A DNA stretch of 64,000 bases from Chloracidobacterium sp. (lineage in GTDB: Bacteria; Acidobacteriota; Blastocatellia; Pyrinomonadales; Pyrinomonadaceae). Numbering within the stretch: the first letter of the stretch is position 1; every line of letters starts with the position of its first letter. The translations under genes were made by a program, and so were the position numbers. The notes under the pieces were generated by a model, which worked only from the letters and a program-made list of their open reading frames with translations, was not told the origin of the DNA and did no database searches. Positions 16,034-26,941 of the stretch are shown piece by piece. The stretch covers positions 4,032,001 to 4,096,000 of the forward strand of contig JADJTD010000001.1 in assembly GCA_016711345.1 (NCBI GenBank), written 5' to 3'.

Positions 16034-16529
16034 CCAAGGGGCTTTTCATACTTTGTCAAAATCAATCAAAACATCCTAAAATCAACACTTTACCCTCTTA
16101 GCCTGATCCTCTAAGATTCGCCATGATTCAGGAAAGTGCAACCAACCTGCAACCAACTTTTCCTGACTCGGCTTGTCAATCGTCGCAGGAAAAACTCTAC
16201 ATTCCACACCATACCATAACACCTGGCTCATTTGCCAACCGTTCGATTATCGCAGACAGACAGGCTCCCGAAAAATTTCTTCAAAAGTGAAAAGAGATCA
16301 AGATATCGTCGAAATCCATAGGCTCTCGCACAAATGGTTTAGGCGGTGTAGCCAAGGATAAGGCATCGGATATTTCTGTTAAATTGCATGAAGCAAATTC
16401 CCCAATCACCTCGCCATCGCAGTCAAGCTTTCCTTTGTAATGCAGTAACCCTTCATTCCAACTTGAGTGTGAAAAATGGGATGTACTTACGCACGAGCAT
16501 TCGGTTGTTACTTTTCAAAATATTTCCCG

Positions 16530-16551
16530 AAATATGATGCAAGTCATATTT
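16530..16551. promoter_or_regulatory. Crp/Fnr-type palindrome, copy 1 (moaA)
   Basis: AAATATGA-N6-TCATATTT is a perfect eight-base inverted repeat with Crp-like spacing, 133 bases upstream of moaA. Four related copies occur inside the island and none was noticed outside it. Confidence 0.72.
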
Positions 16552-16683
16552 CTCCGCTTTCCATTCGAGTATTTTCTAAAATTGTACTCGAGCACGAGCA
16601 GAATTTCTGCGGTATCGGTCTACCTAATAATCGGCTTTGTTTGCGTTGGTCAGATGTAAATCCAATCGAATATTGTTGGTTTT

Positions 16684-17748
16684 ATGCTCAAACCGATTGT
16701 TGATATAGGAATGTTGCGTGATCTATACAATCGACAGATCAGAGATTTGAGGGTCTCATTGACTGACCGCTGCAATTTTAGATGTTTCTATTGCAACTCG
16801 TCAGCGGAACAGGACGTTTCGAATCGACCCGACCTACTAACATTTGAGGAGATCGTAGCGGTCTGTGAGGTATTTGTTTCACTCGGTATCGAGAAGATAC
16901 GGCTAACGGGGGGCGAACCGCTAGTCAGGAAGGATGTCGAGTTACTTGTAGCCAAGCTGACCAAACTTAAAGATTCGGATGCTCGATCTGCGAATGAAAA
17001 GATAGGGTCAACCGGGCCGAACCGACTGCGGGAAATTGCAATGATCACTAACGGCAGCAATTTTCCAAACAAAGCTGCTGCTTTGAAGCTTGCGGGATTG
17101 GATCGTGTGACGTTCTCGCTTGACAGCCTTAAACCGGAAAATTTTCTTTCTATTACCGGTGTCGATAAATTAGATGACGTGCTGGACGCGATCAAGTCGG
17201 CTAAAACCACAGGTTTTAATCAAATAAAGGTCAACGCCGTTATCATTCGCGGCCGAAATGATGATGAGATCGTCGACCTCGCCAGATTCGCCCGCCGAAA
17301 TGAACTAGCAATGCGATTCATTGAGTTCATGCCGCTTGACGCGGGCCGTATGTGGGATCGAACTCAGATCGTTTCGGGGAGGGAGATCCGCCGGAGGATC
17401 AGCGAAGTCTTTCCGCTCATTTTGACGAATCCGTCGCGCGGGCAGCAAACCGCCTGGAAATATCATTTTGCCGACGGAGCCAAGGGCGAGATCGGCATTA
17501 TTTCGCCGGTCACGGATTCATTTTGTGGTGCCTGTTCAAGAGTACGCCTTACCGCCGACGGGCAGATTCGCACCTGTTTATTCTCGAAAAAAGAATATGA
17601 TCTGCGCGGTTTACTCAGAAACGGAGGAACACGGAGCGAGATCGTCGATTTTATTTGCTCCGCGGTGATAAGGAAAGAATCTGGTCACGCGATCAACACA
17701 GGCGGCTTTGAATATGCGTCACGATCGATGAGTTCCATCGGCGGTTAG
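16684..17748 (+). CDS. moaA: GTP 3',8-cyclase, molybdenum cofactor biosynthesis
   Basis: This 354-residue radical SAM enzyme catalyses the first step of molybdopterin synthesis. Cys30, Cys34 and Cys37 (CNFRCFYC) bind the SAM cluster, RLTGGEP follows, and the C-terminal second cluster is seen as FCGACSRVRLTADGQIRTC. The chain ends in GG as MoaA proteins do. A second ATG at 16714 (MLRDLYNRQIRDLRVS) matches the usual family start and may be the true one; neither has a strong ribosome site. A Crp-type palindrome upstream ties it to the island's molybdoenzymes. No other moa gene is near, so the rest of the pathway must be elsewhere. Confidence 0.92.
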   Translation: MLKPIVDIGMLRDLYNRQIRDLRVSLTDRCNFRCFYCNSSAEQDVSNRPDLLTFEEIVAVCEVFVSLGIEKIRLTGGEPLVRKDVELLVAKLTKLKDSDARSANEKIGSTGPNRLREIAMITNGSNFPNKAAALKLAGLDRVTFSLDSLKPENFLSITGVDKLDDVLDAIKSAKTTGFNQIKVNAVIIRGRNDDEIVDLARFARRNELAMRFIEFMPLDAGRMWDRTQIVSGREIRRRISEVFPLILTNPSRGQQTAWKYHFADGAKGEIGIISPVTDSFCGACSRVRLTADGQIRTCLFSKKEYDLRGLLRNGGTRSEIVDFICSAVIRKESGHAINTGGFEYASRSMSSIGG

Positions 17749-17788
17749 AAGCTCGCCAGGCACAAAGTATTTTCCGTTCATTCAACAT

Positions 17789-17808
17789 AATATGATCCAA
17801 GTCATATT
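17789..17808. promoter_or_regulatory. Crp/Fnr-type palindrome, copy 2 (flavoprotein-bc operon)
   Basis: AATATGA-N6-TCATATT lies 61 bases ahead of the first gene of the long operon that carries the cytochrome complex and the NXR-like enzyme. Confidence 0.72.
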
Positions 17809-17869
17809 TCTCGATTTGCATGAACCATAGAATTCATGATGACTGACAACTCATACGACGGTGATTGGT

Positions 17870-19783
17870 ATGTTACCGATAAAGGTTCACGTCCCAGACG
17901 TGAGTTACCACCAAAACCTTATCTCCTGCCAGGTGGCCTGTCCGGTACATACGGACGCCCGTGGTTATGTGCGGGCGATCGCAGAAGGCCGGTTCGAAGA
18001 TGCCTATCTGATAGCTCGCGGACCGAACCCGTTTGCTTCGATCTGCGGCCGCATTTGCGGAGCTCCCTGCGAGATCGCCTGCCGCCGCGGAAAAATTCCA
18101 AAAGTTAACGATGACGGTATGTTCGTCGGGCAGGATCGCCCGATAGCGATCCGTGCTCTCAAGCGATTTGCCTGTGAACAAGCCGGGCCTGAGGCAAAGG
18201 CGACAGACGACATTCTTAATTCGATCAAATCGTTTATCCCGCCGATCGCGGCCGACGCCGACGAAATGGCCGCGCTACTCCAATCGAGCATTCAGGGGAA
18301 ATTTGAGAAAGGTGGCGGCGAACGAGTTTCGATCATCGGTGCGGGGCCGGCTGGACTGTGTGCCGCTCACGATCTTGCGTTGATGGGATTCAGACCTGTC
18401 GTATTTGAGATCGAACCGGTCGCTGCCGGAATGTTGGCCGTCGGTGTTCCCGCCTACCGGCTGCCGCGTGAGCTGATAGAGAAAGAGATCGCGGTCATCG
18501 AGGCGTTGGGCGTTGAGATTCGCTGTAGTGTTCAGGTCGGAAAGGATATTTCATTTGCCGAACTTCGGGAAGATTTTGCCGCCGTGATAATCGCGGTTGG
18601 TGCCAAATCGTCAAGAGGTTTGGGCCTGACAGGTGAGAATGGCCCGAATGTTTACGGAGGCGTCGATCTGTTGCGGGCGGTTTCGCTTGGAGAAAAGATC
18701 GAGGTCGGCCGTGAGATCGTGGTCATCGGCGGCGGTAATGTTGCATATGATGTTGCGCGAACAGTCGTCCGTCAAATTGCGTTCGATACTGCACGCACCG
18801 CTGCAAGGCTGTCCGAAACAGCCCATGTTTTTCTCGTTTCGCTTGAAAGTGCCGAGGAAATGCCCGCCGACACGATCGAGATCGTCGAGGGCGACGAGGA
18901 AGGTATCGAGCGTCAGAATGGCTGGGGACCAACGGAGATCGTTCGCGATGGCGACGGCAAGGTCACCGGCGTTAAATTCCGCAAATGCCTACGTGTTTAT
19001 GACAATGAACACAAATTCTCGCCGCTCTATGACGAGAATGAAACCAAGATCATTCCTTGCGATACAGTACTCTTGGCGGTTGGCCAGGCACCGACACTGT
19101 CATTTCTAGAGGCTGGTGGAAAAGACGTCGAACTCACCCGCGGCAGTTGGATCCAAAACAATCCGAACACGCTCGAAACGACCGGAAAAGGCGTGTTTGT
19201 CGCCGGCGATCTTGCCCACGGAACGCGTTTGCTGATCGATGCCGTCGCCTCCGGCAAGGCAGCGGCGCGTTCCGTATATCAATATCTTACCGGCAATACC
19301 CTCGAAAAGAACGCGGTCACATCTCATATCGTCCTCGACCGGTATTCTCGCGAACGCGGATATGAATCGCTTCGCCGCGTAGCCGTTCCCGTCATCCACC
19401 CGGCAGAACGCCTAACGCATCCCGAAAACGAGGTCGAGCGTGGTTATAACCGTGAAGAGGCCATGCGCGAAGCTTCGCGGTGTCTCGATTGCGGGGTGAC
19501 ACCAGTATTTGACGGAACGAGGTGTGTTCTTTGTGGTGGGTGTGCTGATGTTTGTCCGACACAGTGTTTGAAGCTGGTTTCGTTGGGTGAATTGGAGTTT
19601 GACGACCAACTCCTCAACACGATCGAAGACACCCTCGGCCATGACGCCGATCTCGACGAAAATTCGGTAATTCTCAAGGACGAGGACCGCTGCATTCGCT
19701 GCGCATTGTGTGCGACGCGTTGCCCGGTCGATGCGATCACGATGGAGCGGGTCGCATTCTCAACAACATGGAGGTCTCAATGA
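17870..19783 (+). CDS. GltD-like FAD/NAD(P) oxidoreductase with C-terminal 2x[4Fe-4S] domain
   Basis: The protein (~637 residues) has the N-terminal Cys-rich helical domain of glutamate-synthase beta-type subunits (SICGRICGAPCEIACRRG), an FAD Rossmann motif (VSIIGAGPAGLCAAHDL) and an NAD(P) motif (IVVIGGGNVAYDVART). Its C-terminus adds two ferredoxin clusters (CVLCGGCADVCP and CIRCALCATRCP). It probably passes electrons between NAD(P)H and the quinone/cytochrome system at the cytoplasmic face (inference). ATG at 17870 is chosen because GGTGAT sits four bases upstream; GTG at 17861 is an alternative. Its stop overlaps the Rieske start (ATGA), so it belongs to the bc-type complex operon. Similar flavoproteins accompany some bc complexes in anammox bacteria. 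Confidence 0.85.
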   Translation: MLPIKVHVPDVSYHQNLISCQVACPVHTDARGYVRAIAEGRFEDAYLIARGPNPFASICGRICGAPCEIACRRGKIPKVNDDGMFVGQDRPIAIRALKRFACEQAGPEAKATDDILNSIKSFIPPIAADADEMAALLQSSIQGKFEKGGGERVSIIGAGPAGLCAAHDLALMGFRPVVFEIEPVAAGMLAVGVPAYRLPRELIEKEIAVIEALGVEIRCSVQVGKDISFAELREDFAAVIIAVGAKSSRGLGLTGENGPNVYGGVDLLRAVSLGEKIEVGREIVVIGGGNVAYDVARTVVRQIAFDTARTAARLSETAHVFLVSLESAEEMPADTIEIVEGDEEGIERQNGWGPTEIVRDGDGKVTGVKFRKCLRVYDNEHKFSPLYDENETKIIPCDTVLLAVGQAPTLSFLEAGGKDVELTRGSWIQNNPNTLETTGKGVFVAGDLAHGTRLLIDAVASGKAAARSVYQYLTGNTLEKNAVTSHIVLDRYSRERGYESLRRVAVPVIHPAERLTHPENEVERGYNREEAMREASRCLDCGVTPVFDGTRCVLCGGCADVCPTQCLKLVSLGELEFDDQLLNTIEDTLGHDADLDENSVILKDEDRCIRCALCATRCPVDAITMERVAFSTTWRSQ

Positions 19784-20259
19784 CAACAAAACCCGGGAAA
19801 GAAAAGTCTAGATTTGACCCCGAACCAATAGCTCGACGCGATTTCATTGGCCTGGCGGCAATAGGAACGACTGCGGTTACCTTTCTGTTTTCGATCTTTG
19901 GAATGCTGAAACTGCCAAAGGCCGCCGTTTCAGCTTCGCCGGCAAAGAAGTTCAATGTAACGCTGCCCGCTTCTCTTGCAAATGGCGAGGCATTTACACC
20001 TCCGGGACGCTCAGTTGCGGTATTTCGCGATGATGACGGCGTTTTCGCGATCTCAACCGTTTGCACGCACCTTGGCTGTATCGTAAAGCCCAGCCCAACC
20101 GGCTTTAACTGTCCTTGTCACGGATCCGCCTATACAACTGATGGTCTAGTTACAAAGGGGCCGGCCCCAAAGGCTCTGCCGTGGCTAAAAGTTACCAAGA
20201 GCGGCAGCGGATACGTTGTCGATGAAGAAGCTATGGTCAAAACAGGAACAAAGGTATAG
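19780..20259 (+). CDS. Rieske [2Fe-2S] protein of a bc-type complex
   Basis: The 159-residue protein has an N-terminal anchor with a twin-arginine-like start (ARRDFIGLAAIGTTAVTFLF) and the Rieske ligands CTHLGC and CPCHGS. It takes electrons from quinol and passes them to a cytochrome c in the periplasm. GGAGG lies five bases before ATG 19780, which overlaps the upstream stop; longer versions are read-through of the flavoprotein end. The next gene is cytochrome b, four bases later. Confidence 0.92.
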   Translation: MTTKPGKEKSRFDPEPIARRDFIGLAAIGTTAVTFLFSIFGMLKLPKAAVSASPAKKFNVTLPASLANGEAFTPPGRSVAVFRDDDGVFAISTVCTHLGCIVKPSPTGFNCPCHGSAYTTDGLVTKGPAPKALPWLKVTKSGSGYVVDEEAMVKTGTKV

Positions 20260-20262
20260 GTT

Positions 20263-21300
20263 ATGAAAACCGCCGAACACACAGCCCTACACGAATTCTG
20301 GAAGAACCTCACGGCAGCGCCTCGCCGAATGCTTGAGGTCACATTCAGAAGCGGTGTGCCGAAAACCGACCGGACCCGTTCGACCTTTGTTTTCGGCAAC
20401 GTCTTCTTGCATCTCCATTCCGTCAGAACCCATCTCTGGACGCTTCGATGGAGCACAACAATGGGCCTCGGCATCATGACCACCGCCGCTTTCCTGATAA
20501 CGCTGGTTACCGGTGTTTTGCTGATGTTCTATTACAAACCATATCCGGATGTCGCATATCTCTCGATCAAAGATATACATTTCGTCGTTCCCACCGGAAG
20601 ATTTATGCAAAACATTCACCGCTGGGCGGCGAATGTGATGGTCGTCGCTGTGATATTGCATATGGCCAGGGCGTTTTACACTGCCGCATATCGCAAACCT
20701 CGTGAATTTAATTGGCTGATCGGCTGGGGCTTATTGGTCTTAACTCTTGCTCTTTCATTTACCGGATATCTTTTACCGTGGGATCAACTCGCATATTGGG
20801 CGATCACGATCGGAGCGAATATCGCTCAATCACCGCGTGAAATAACTGACGCAATTGGCATTACACAATGGATGGACATCGGCGGATTGCAGCGTGAATT
20901 GCTGCTCGGCTCGGACAAGGTTGGCGAGGAGGCTCTGATCCGATTCTACTTGCTTCATGTAATGATCCTACCCATCGGCATAGTGATGCTAATGGCGGTT
21001 CATTTCTGGAGGATACGTAAGGACGGCGGGCTGGCTCGTCCAAAAAATGCCGACGAATTGGTCGGGCCTCTCAAGGAAGAAAACTACCCTGTTTTTACCG
21101 AAACTCCGCAAAAAACCTATCAGCTTGCTGCGGTCGTCAAAGGCAAAACCTCAGCCGTGGGGAACGGGCCCGAGAATACTCTGCCGTCGATGCCGCACCT
21201 CTTCTATGCGGAAATGGCTGTGCTGATGCTGACGGTATTGATATGTCTCGCATTGGCGATGTATTCCGACGCACCGCTCAAGGAACTCGCAAATCCCTGA
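20263..21300 (+). CDS. Cytochrome b (b6-type), N-terminal haem-binding subunit
   Basis: The 345-residue membrane protein has at least four haem-region helices plus a further C-terminal helix. Haem ligand spacing is 14 in helix B (IHRWAAN...ILH) and 15 in helix D (LLH...AVH), the latter being the b6-type pattern. The quinol-site region follows the usual order. The C-terminal ~90 residues form an extra linker and helix (MPHLFYAEMAVLMLTVLICLALAMY). It ends ELANP-stop exactly where the next reading frame continues LIPENPAKAPWYFLGLQE, so it is either naturally split from the subunit-IV part or frameshifted. Confidence 0.9.
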   Translation: MKTAEHTALHEFWKNLTAAPRRMLEVTFRSGVPKTDRTRSTFVFGNVFLHLHSVRTHLWTLRWSTTMGLGIMTTAAFLITLVTGVLLMFYYKPYPDVAYLSIKDIHFVVPTGRFMQNIHRWAANVMVVAVILHMARAFYTAAYRKPREFNWLIGWGLLVLTLALSFTGYLLPWDQLAYWAITIGANIAQSPREITDAIGITQWMDIGGLQRELLLGSDKVGEEALIRFYLLHVMILPIGIVMLMAVHFWRIRKDGGLARPKNADELVGPLKEENYPVFTETPQKTYQLAAVVKGKTSAVGNGPENTLPSMPHLFYAEMAVLMLTVLICLALAMYSDAPLKELANP

Positions 21301-21809
21301 TCCCCGAAAATCCGGCAAAAGCTCCGTGGTATTTTCTAGGGCTACAAGAGATCGTCTCATTCTCCGCATTTACGGGCGGGATTGGGATACCCGCATTGTG
21401 CATTCTCGGCCTTGGGATGATCCCGTTCTTGGACCGCGAAACCGAGGGGACGGGTACGTGGTTCGGTGGGCGCGGCGGCTGGAAGCTTGTGAAATGGTCG
21501 ATCTTTTTTGGATTCGCTGCGTCGATCGCGGTCGAGGCATTCGCGATTAGATTTGGCTGGCTTCGTGAGTGGTTCATCGAAATCCCACAGCTTGTTATAA
21601 CGATCGTAAACCCGGGTACGGTGCTAACGCTATTTTATGCTGCCTTTTCGCTATGGAGCGTGCGGCGTTACAACTCGACGCGTGCCGGGGCGTTGGCTTT
21701 GTTCACCTGCTTTTTGTGCGGATTTATCGTGTTGACAGTGATTGGCACTTACTTCCGCGGTCCAAATTGGAATTTCTACTGGTCTCCTTCTGAATGGAGT
21801 GCCCACTGA
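21243..21809 (+). CDS. Cytochrome b C-terminal / subunit IV-like protein
   Basis: The protein (up to 188 residues) begins its recognisable homology at PENPAKAPWYFLGLQE, the hallmark of the subunit IV / cytochrome b C-terminal domain, and has about four membrane helices. It overlaps the cytochrome b gene by 58 bases in another frame. ATG at 21243 is the only ATG upstream of the homology but the first ~18 residues (MSRIGDVFRRTAQ) look like out-of-frame sequence. Either it starts at a non-ATG codon, is fused to cytochrome b by a -1 frameshift at AATCCCTGA, or a base is missing. It supplies the rest of the quinol-oxidising site. Confidence 0.82.
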   Translation: MSRIGDVFRRTAQGTRKSLIPENPAKAPWYFLGLQEIVSFSAFTGGIGIPALCILGLGMIPFLDRETEGTGTWFGGRGGWKLVKWSIFFGFAASIAVEAFAIRFGWLREWFIEIPQLVITIVNPGTVLTLFYAAFSLWSVRRYNSTRAGALALFTCFLCGFIVLTVIGTYFRGPNWNFYWSPSEWSAH

Positions 21810-21813
21810 CGCT

Positions 21814-23472
21814 ATGAACAAGAATAAGTATTTGCTTATGTTTTCAAGTTTGGGAGTCCTGCTCCTGCTTGTAGTAGCGGCTGTTTCAGAGAATTACTTT
21901 AAGGAATGGCAGGCGATACAAAAGACGTCCAGCACCTCAGAGGGACCACTTGATCAACGGCTCCGTCAAATAGTAAATCCTTCGATGAGAAAGACGGATC
22001 GCTGCGTGACGTGTCACGTCGGAATGGCCTCGGGCGAACAGATCACAACCGGGCTGGCGGTCGGAGCGCCCCATAAACCTGTCGTTCATTCCCCAACAGA
22101 GATTGGCTGTACGGTCTGTCATGGCGGACAGGGCCAGGCGACTACAAAAGAGGATGCCCACGGAACCGTTGAATTTTGGAGCGAGCCAATGCTTCCCGCA
22201 AAATACGCATACGCCAGCTGCGGCACGTGCCATACGCCTCTAAATGTTCCGAACATCAACAAACTCGAAGCCGTCAGAAAGACGTTCGAAAGGCTGGACT
22301 GCTATGCCTGCCACCGGATCGAGGATCGCGGAGGAACACTTCGTCCCGGCGGCGTGACGGGAATGGAAGGCCCCGACCTTTCCCATGTCGGGATCAAGGG
22401 CTACAACAAAGACTGGTATGCGGGCCATCTGGAAAAAAGCAAGCAGTCTACCGAAGGACTCTGGAAAAACTCTTTTCGTGAGATCAGCGACGCCGATCGC
22501 GAATCCGTCCGCATATTCTTAGAAACTCAAATGGGCGCATCGAAACTTATCGAAGCCAAAGCCCAATTCAATACGGTCGGATGCGCCGGTTGTCATAAGG
22601 TCGGAAATTTTGGCGGCGATGCCGGAGTTGAATTGACCCGCGTCGGGGAAAAGGACCCCGGAACACTTAACTATTTGAGCGTTAAGAATGAACACACGCT
22701 CGGAAATTGGATCGTCCAGCATTTCCGTTCACCCGTTTCGACCGTTCCGGGCTCGCAGATGCCGATACTTGGCCTGAACGACAATCAAATCGATCTGCTG
22801 ACAATGTACATGCTTTCACTTCGACGACGAAGCCTTCCTGATACTTATTTGCCAAAGGACCGGGTCAAGGCAATGCGTTTCGGAGCACGGGAATTCGCGT
22901 CAGACGGCGAGACAATCTACACGGCCGTTTGCACTAGCTGTCACGGAGCCGACGGTAAAGGCCGACGGTTTGCAGGATTGCCGAATTACCCTTCGATCAC
23001 CTCGCAGGATTTTCTTGAGCTTGCCTCCGACGATTTCCTGCTGCAGACGATCCGGAACGGACGGCCCGGGCGGCCGATGCTGCCGTGGGGCGATCGGGAA
23101 AACGGATTTACGGACGACGAACTTCGCGGTGTGATCGCCTATATCCGTCAACTTGGCGGGAGCAGTCAACAGCAGCCGGATACGAAGCCGCAGATCTGGG
23201 CTAAGGGCGATGTGACTCTCGGAGCACGGCTATTCACGTCAAATTGCTCAGGCTGTCACGGCAAAACGGGCGAAGGAGCCGACGGCCCGTCTCTGAGCAA
23301 CAAAATATTTCGCGCAAGCGTCACCGACACCTATCTTGTCGGCATTATCGGTCGGGGACGACGCGGAACTGTGATGCAGGGCTTTGCAAATCCTTCACCC
23401 GTGCGGCGTGCCCTAACGCAGGCGGAAATTGAGTCGATCGTGGTTTATATACGTTCATTGAATCCCAAATAG
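21814..23472 (+). CDS. Membrane-anchored seven-haem cytochrome c
   Basis: The 552-residue protein has an N-terminal signal anchor (YLLMFSSLGVLLLLVVAAV) and seven CxxCH sites: CVTCH, CTVCH, CGTCH, CYACH, CAGCH, CTSCH and CSGCH. The first five lie in a multihaem region; the last two sit in two cytochrome c domains at the C-terminus. It probably receives electrons from the Rieske/cytochrome b complex and connects it to the periplasmic molybdoenzyme encoded next (inference). ATG at 21814 begins the signal sequence; the ORF can extend upstream but only into the previous gene. Confidence 0.9.
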   Translation: MNKNKYLLMFSSLGVLLLLVVAAVSENYFKEWQAIQKTSSTSEGPLDQRLRQIVNPSMRKTDRCVTCHVGMASGEQITTGLAVGAPHKPVVHSPTEIGCTVCHGGQGQATTKEDAHGTVEFWSEPMLPAKYAYASCGTCHTPLNVPNINKLEAVRKTFERLDCYACHRIEDRGGTLRPGGVTGMEGPDLSHVGIKGYNKDWYAGHLEKSKQSTEGLWKNSFREISDADRESVRIFLETQMGASKLIEAKAQFNTVGCAGCHKVGNFGGDAGVELTRVGEKDPGTLNYLSVKNEHTLGNWIVQHFRSPVSTVPGSQMPILGLNDNQIDLLTMYMLSLRRRSLPDTYLPKDRVKAMRFGAREFASDGETIYTAVCTSCHGADGKGRRFAGLPNYPSITSQDFLELASDDFLLQTIRNGRPGRPMLPWGDRENGFTDDELRGVIAYIRQLGGSSQQQPDTKPQIWAKGDVTLGARLFTSNCSGCHGKTGEGADGPSLSNKIFRASVTDTYLVGIIGRGRRGTVMQGFANPSPVRRALTQAEIESIVVYIRSLNPK

Positions 23473-23495
23473 TTGAGCAGAATACGAGGAATGTT

Positions 23496-24806
23496 ATGAA
23501 AAAAGAAATTTCGAGACGTGAGTTTATGGCGAGGATCTCCGCTGCTGGGTTTGGAGCGTTGGTTGCCTCGACGACGAATGCCTGGGGACTTGAGGCGATC
23601 GCAAATCCGCTCGCCGTCTATCCTAACCGCGACTGGGAAAAAGTTTATCGCGATCTGTGGGCCTACGACTCGCGTTACACGTTTACCTGTGCTCCGAACG
23701 ATACGCATAACTGCCTGCTCAACGCACATGTTCGCCAAGGCGTAATTACACGGATCGGGCCGACGATGAAATATGGTGAGGCAACAGACCTATTCGGCAA
23801 CAAACAATCTCATCGCTGGGATCCGCGTGTCTGTCAAAAAGGCTTGGCTCTGACGAGGCGATTTTACGGTGACCGGCGTGTTAACGGAACTATGGTACGC
23901 GCCGGATATAAGAAATGGTACGAGGCTGGATTCCCTCGTGGTGCCGACGGGCGTCCGCCCGAGGAATATTTCCAACGAGCCCGTGACGAATGGGTCCGAA
24001 TGTCGCACGATGAAGGAGCCGTCATTGTCGCCGCTGCACTAAAGAACATCGCCGAAACCTACACCGGCGATGAGGGCAAGCGAAAGCTCAAAGAACAGCA
24101 TTACGACGAAGCAGTGATCGAAGCAACACAAGGCGTTGGTACACAGGTGATGAAATTCCGCGGCGGCATGCCGCTGCTCGGAATGACCCGAGTTTTTGGG
24201 ATGTACCGAATGGCGAATTCGATCGCATTGCTCGATTCGCATATTCGCGGTGTTGGGCCTGATCAGGCGATGGGAGGCAAAGGATTTGACAACTATTCGT
24301 GGCACACCGATCTGCCGCCCGGGCACACGATGGTGACGGGCCAGCAGACGGTCGAATTTGACCTCAATTCAGTCGAACAGGCAAAGACTGTCGTCGTCTG
24401 GGGAATGAACTGGATCACGACCAAAATGCCGGATGCTCACTGGCTGACCGAAGCTCGAATGAAAGGCACCCGCGTCGTGGTCATCGCTTGCGAATACTCA
24501 GCTACGGCAACAAAGGGCGACGATGTTCTCGTTGTTCGCCCCGGCACTACGCCGGCACTTGCCCTCGGTTTTGCAAACGTCATCATGCAGGAAAATCTGT
24601 ATGACAAAGAATACGTCCGCCAATGGACCGACCTGCCAATACTCGTGCGGATGGATACGCTCAAATATCTAAAAGCGGCCGAGGTTTTCGGCGGCGATCC
24701 GGCCGTGCTAAAAAATACCTTTATTGTGAAAGAGGGCGAGAAAGAACCGACGCCGATCCAACAGACGACGCAAAACGTCGTACCCGAAAAACTTCGTATC
24801 GAATGA
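23496..24806 (+). CDS. Nitrite oxidoreductase/nitrate reductase-like alpha subunit, N-terminal part before an in-frame TGA
   Basis: The first 436 residues of a type II DMSO-reductase family molybdoenzyme. A Tat signal (SRREFMARISAAGFG) indicates export. The first iron-sulphur site reads Cys65-x3-Asp69-x3-Cys73 with Cys113 (VCQKG), where NarG has His and an extra Cys. Motifs such as THNCLL, GNKQSHRWDP, YSWHTDLPPGHTMVTGQQT and WGMNWITTKMPDAHW resemble, from memory, the periplasmic NXR alpha clade (Nitrospira, anammox) more than cytoplasmic NarG. Translation stops at TGA 24804-24806, but the same frame continues for 708 more codons with the rest of the family. It could be a pseudogene, a sequencing error or a recoded codon. 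Confidence 0.88.
   Translation: MKKEISRREFMARISAAGFGALVASTTNAWGLEAIANPLAVYPNRDWEKVYRDLWAYDSRYTFTCAPNDTHNCLLNAHVRQGVITRIGPTMKYGEATDLFGNKQSHRWDPRVCQKGLALTRRFYGDRRVNGTMVRAGYKKWYEAGFPRGADGRPPEEYFQRARDEWVRMSHDEGAVIVAAALKNIAETYTGDEGKRKLKEQHYDEAVIEATQGVGTQVMKFRGGMPLLGMTRVFGMYRMANSIALLDSHIRGVGPDQAMGGKGFDNYSWHTDLPPGHTMVTGQQTVEFDLNSVEQAKTVVVWGMNWITTKMPDAHWLTEARMKGTRVVVIACEYSATATKGDDVLVVRPGTTPALALGFANVIMQENLYDKEYVRQWTDLPILVRMDTLKYLKAAEVFGGDPAVLKNTFIVKEGEKEPTPIQQTTQNVVPEKLRIE
24804..24806 (+). other. In-frame TGA inside the NXR-like alpha gene
   Basis: The codons read KLRIE-TGA-GDYVWWDT. From memory, NXR-type proteins have Trp here (E-W-G-D), so a single G-to-A change of TGG would explain it. No convincing SECIS-like hairpin follows, and the position is not the molybdenum ligand region. 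Confidence 0.8.
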
Positions 24807-26933
<2,127 letters not shown>

Positions 26934-26941
26934 AGTTCGAA

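Larger units (their letters stand above)
15821..16240. repeat. ~420-bp direct repeat, left boundary of the respiration island
   Basis: This sequence recurs with high identity at 45656-46074, in the same orientation. It contains a hairpin terminator, a tRNA-Pro 3' half (minus strand), and a tail with TGCAACCAACCTGCAACCAACTT. The two copies bracket ~29.4 kb. This is the expected signature of insertion at a tRNA gene followed by loss or absence of the recombinase. From 16241 to 16683 only one regulatory palindrome is visible and no gene is supported. Confidence 0.85.

Noticed and set aside
15720..16049. Leftward ORF across the tRNA-Pro fragment (and its counterpart at 45651-45899)
   Set aside because: It translates the tRNA half and its terminator; the peptide comes from tRNA sequence and the two copies differ as non-coding repeats do.
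16130..16160. Short CRISPR-like repeat (TGCAACCAACC twice)
   Set aside because: Only two adjacent short units without spacers; part of the island boundary repeat.
16560..16683. Molybdenum-cofactor riboswitch ahead of moaA
   Set aside because: I could not find the conserved motif of that riboswitch; only the Crp-type palindrome is visible upstream.
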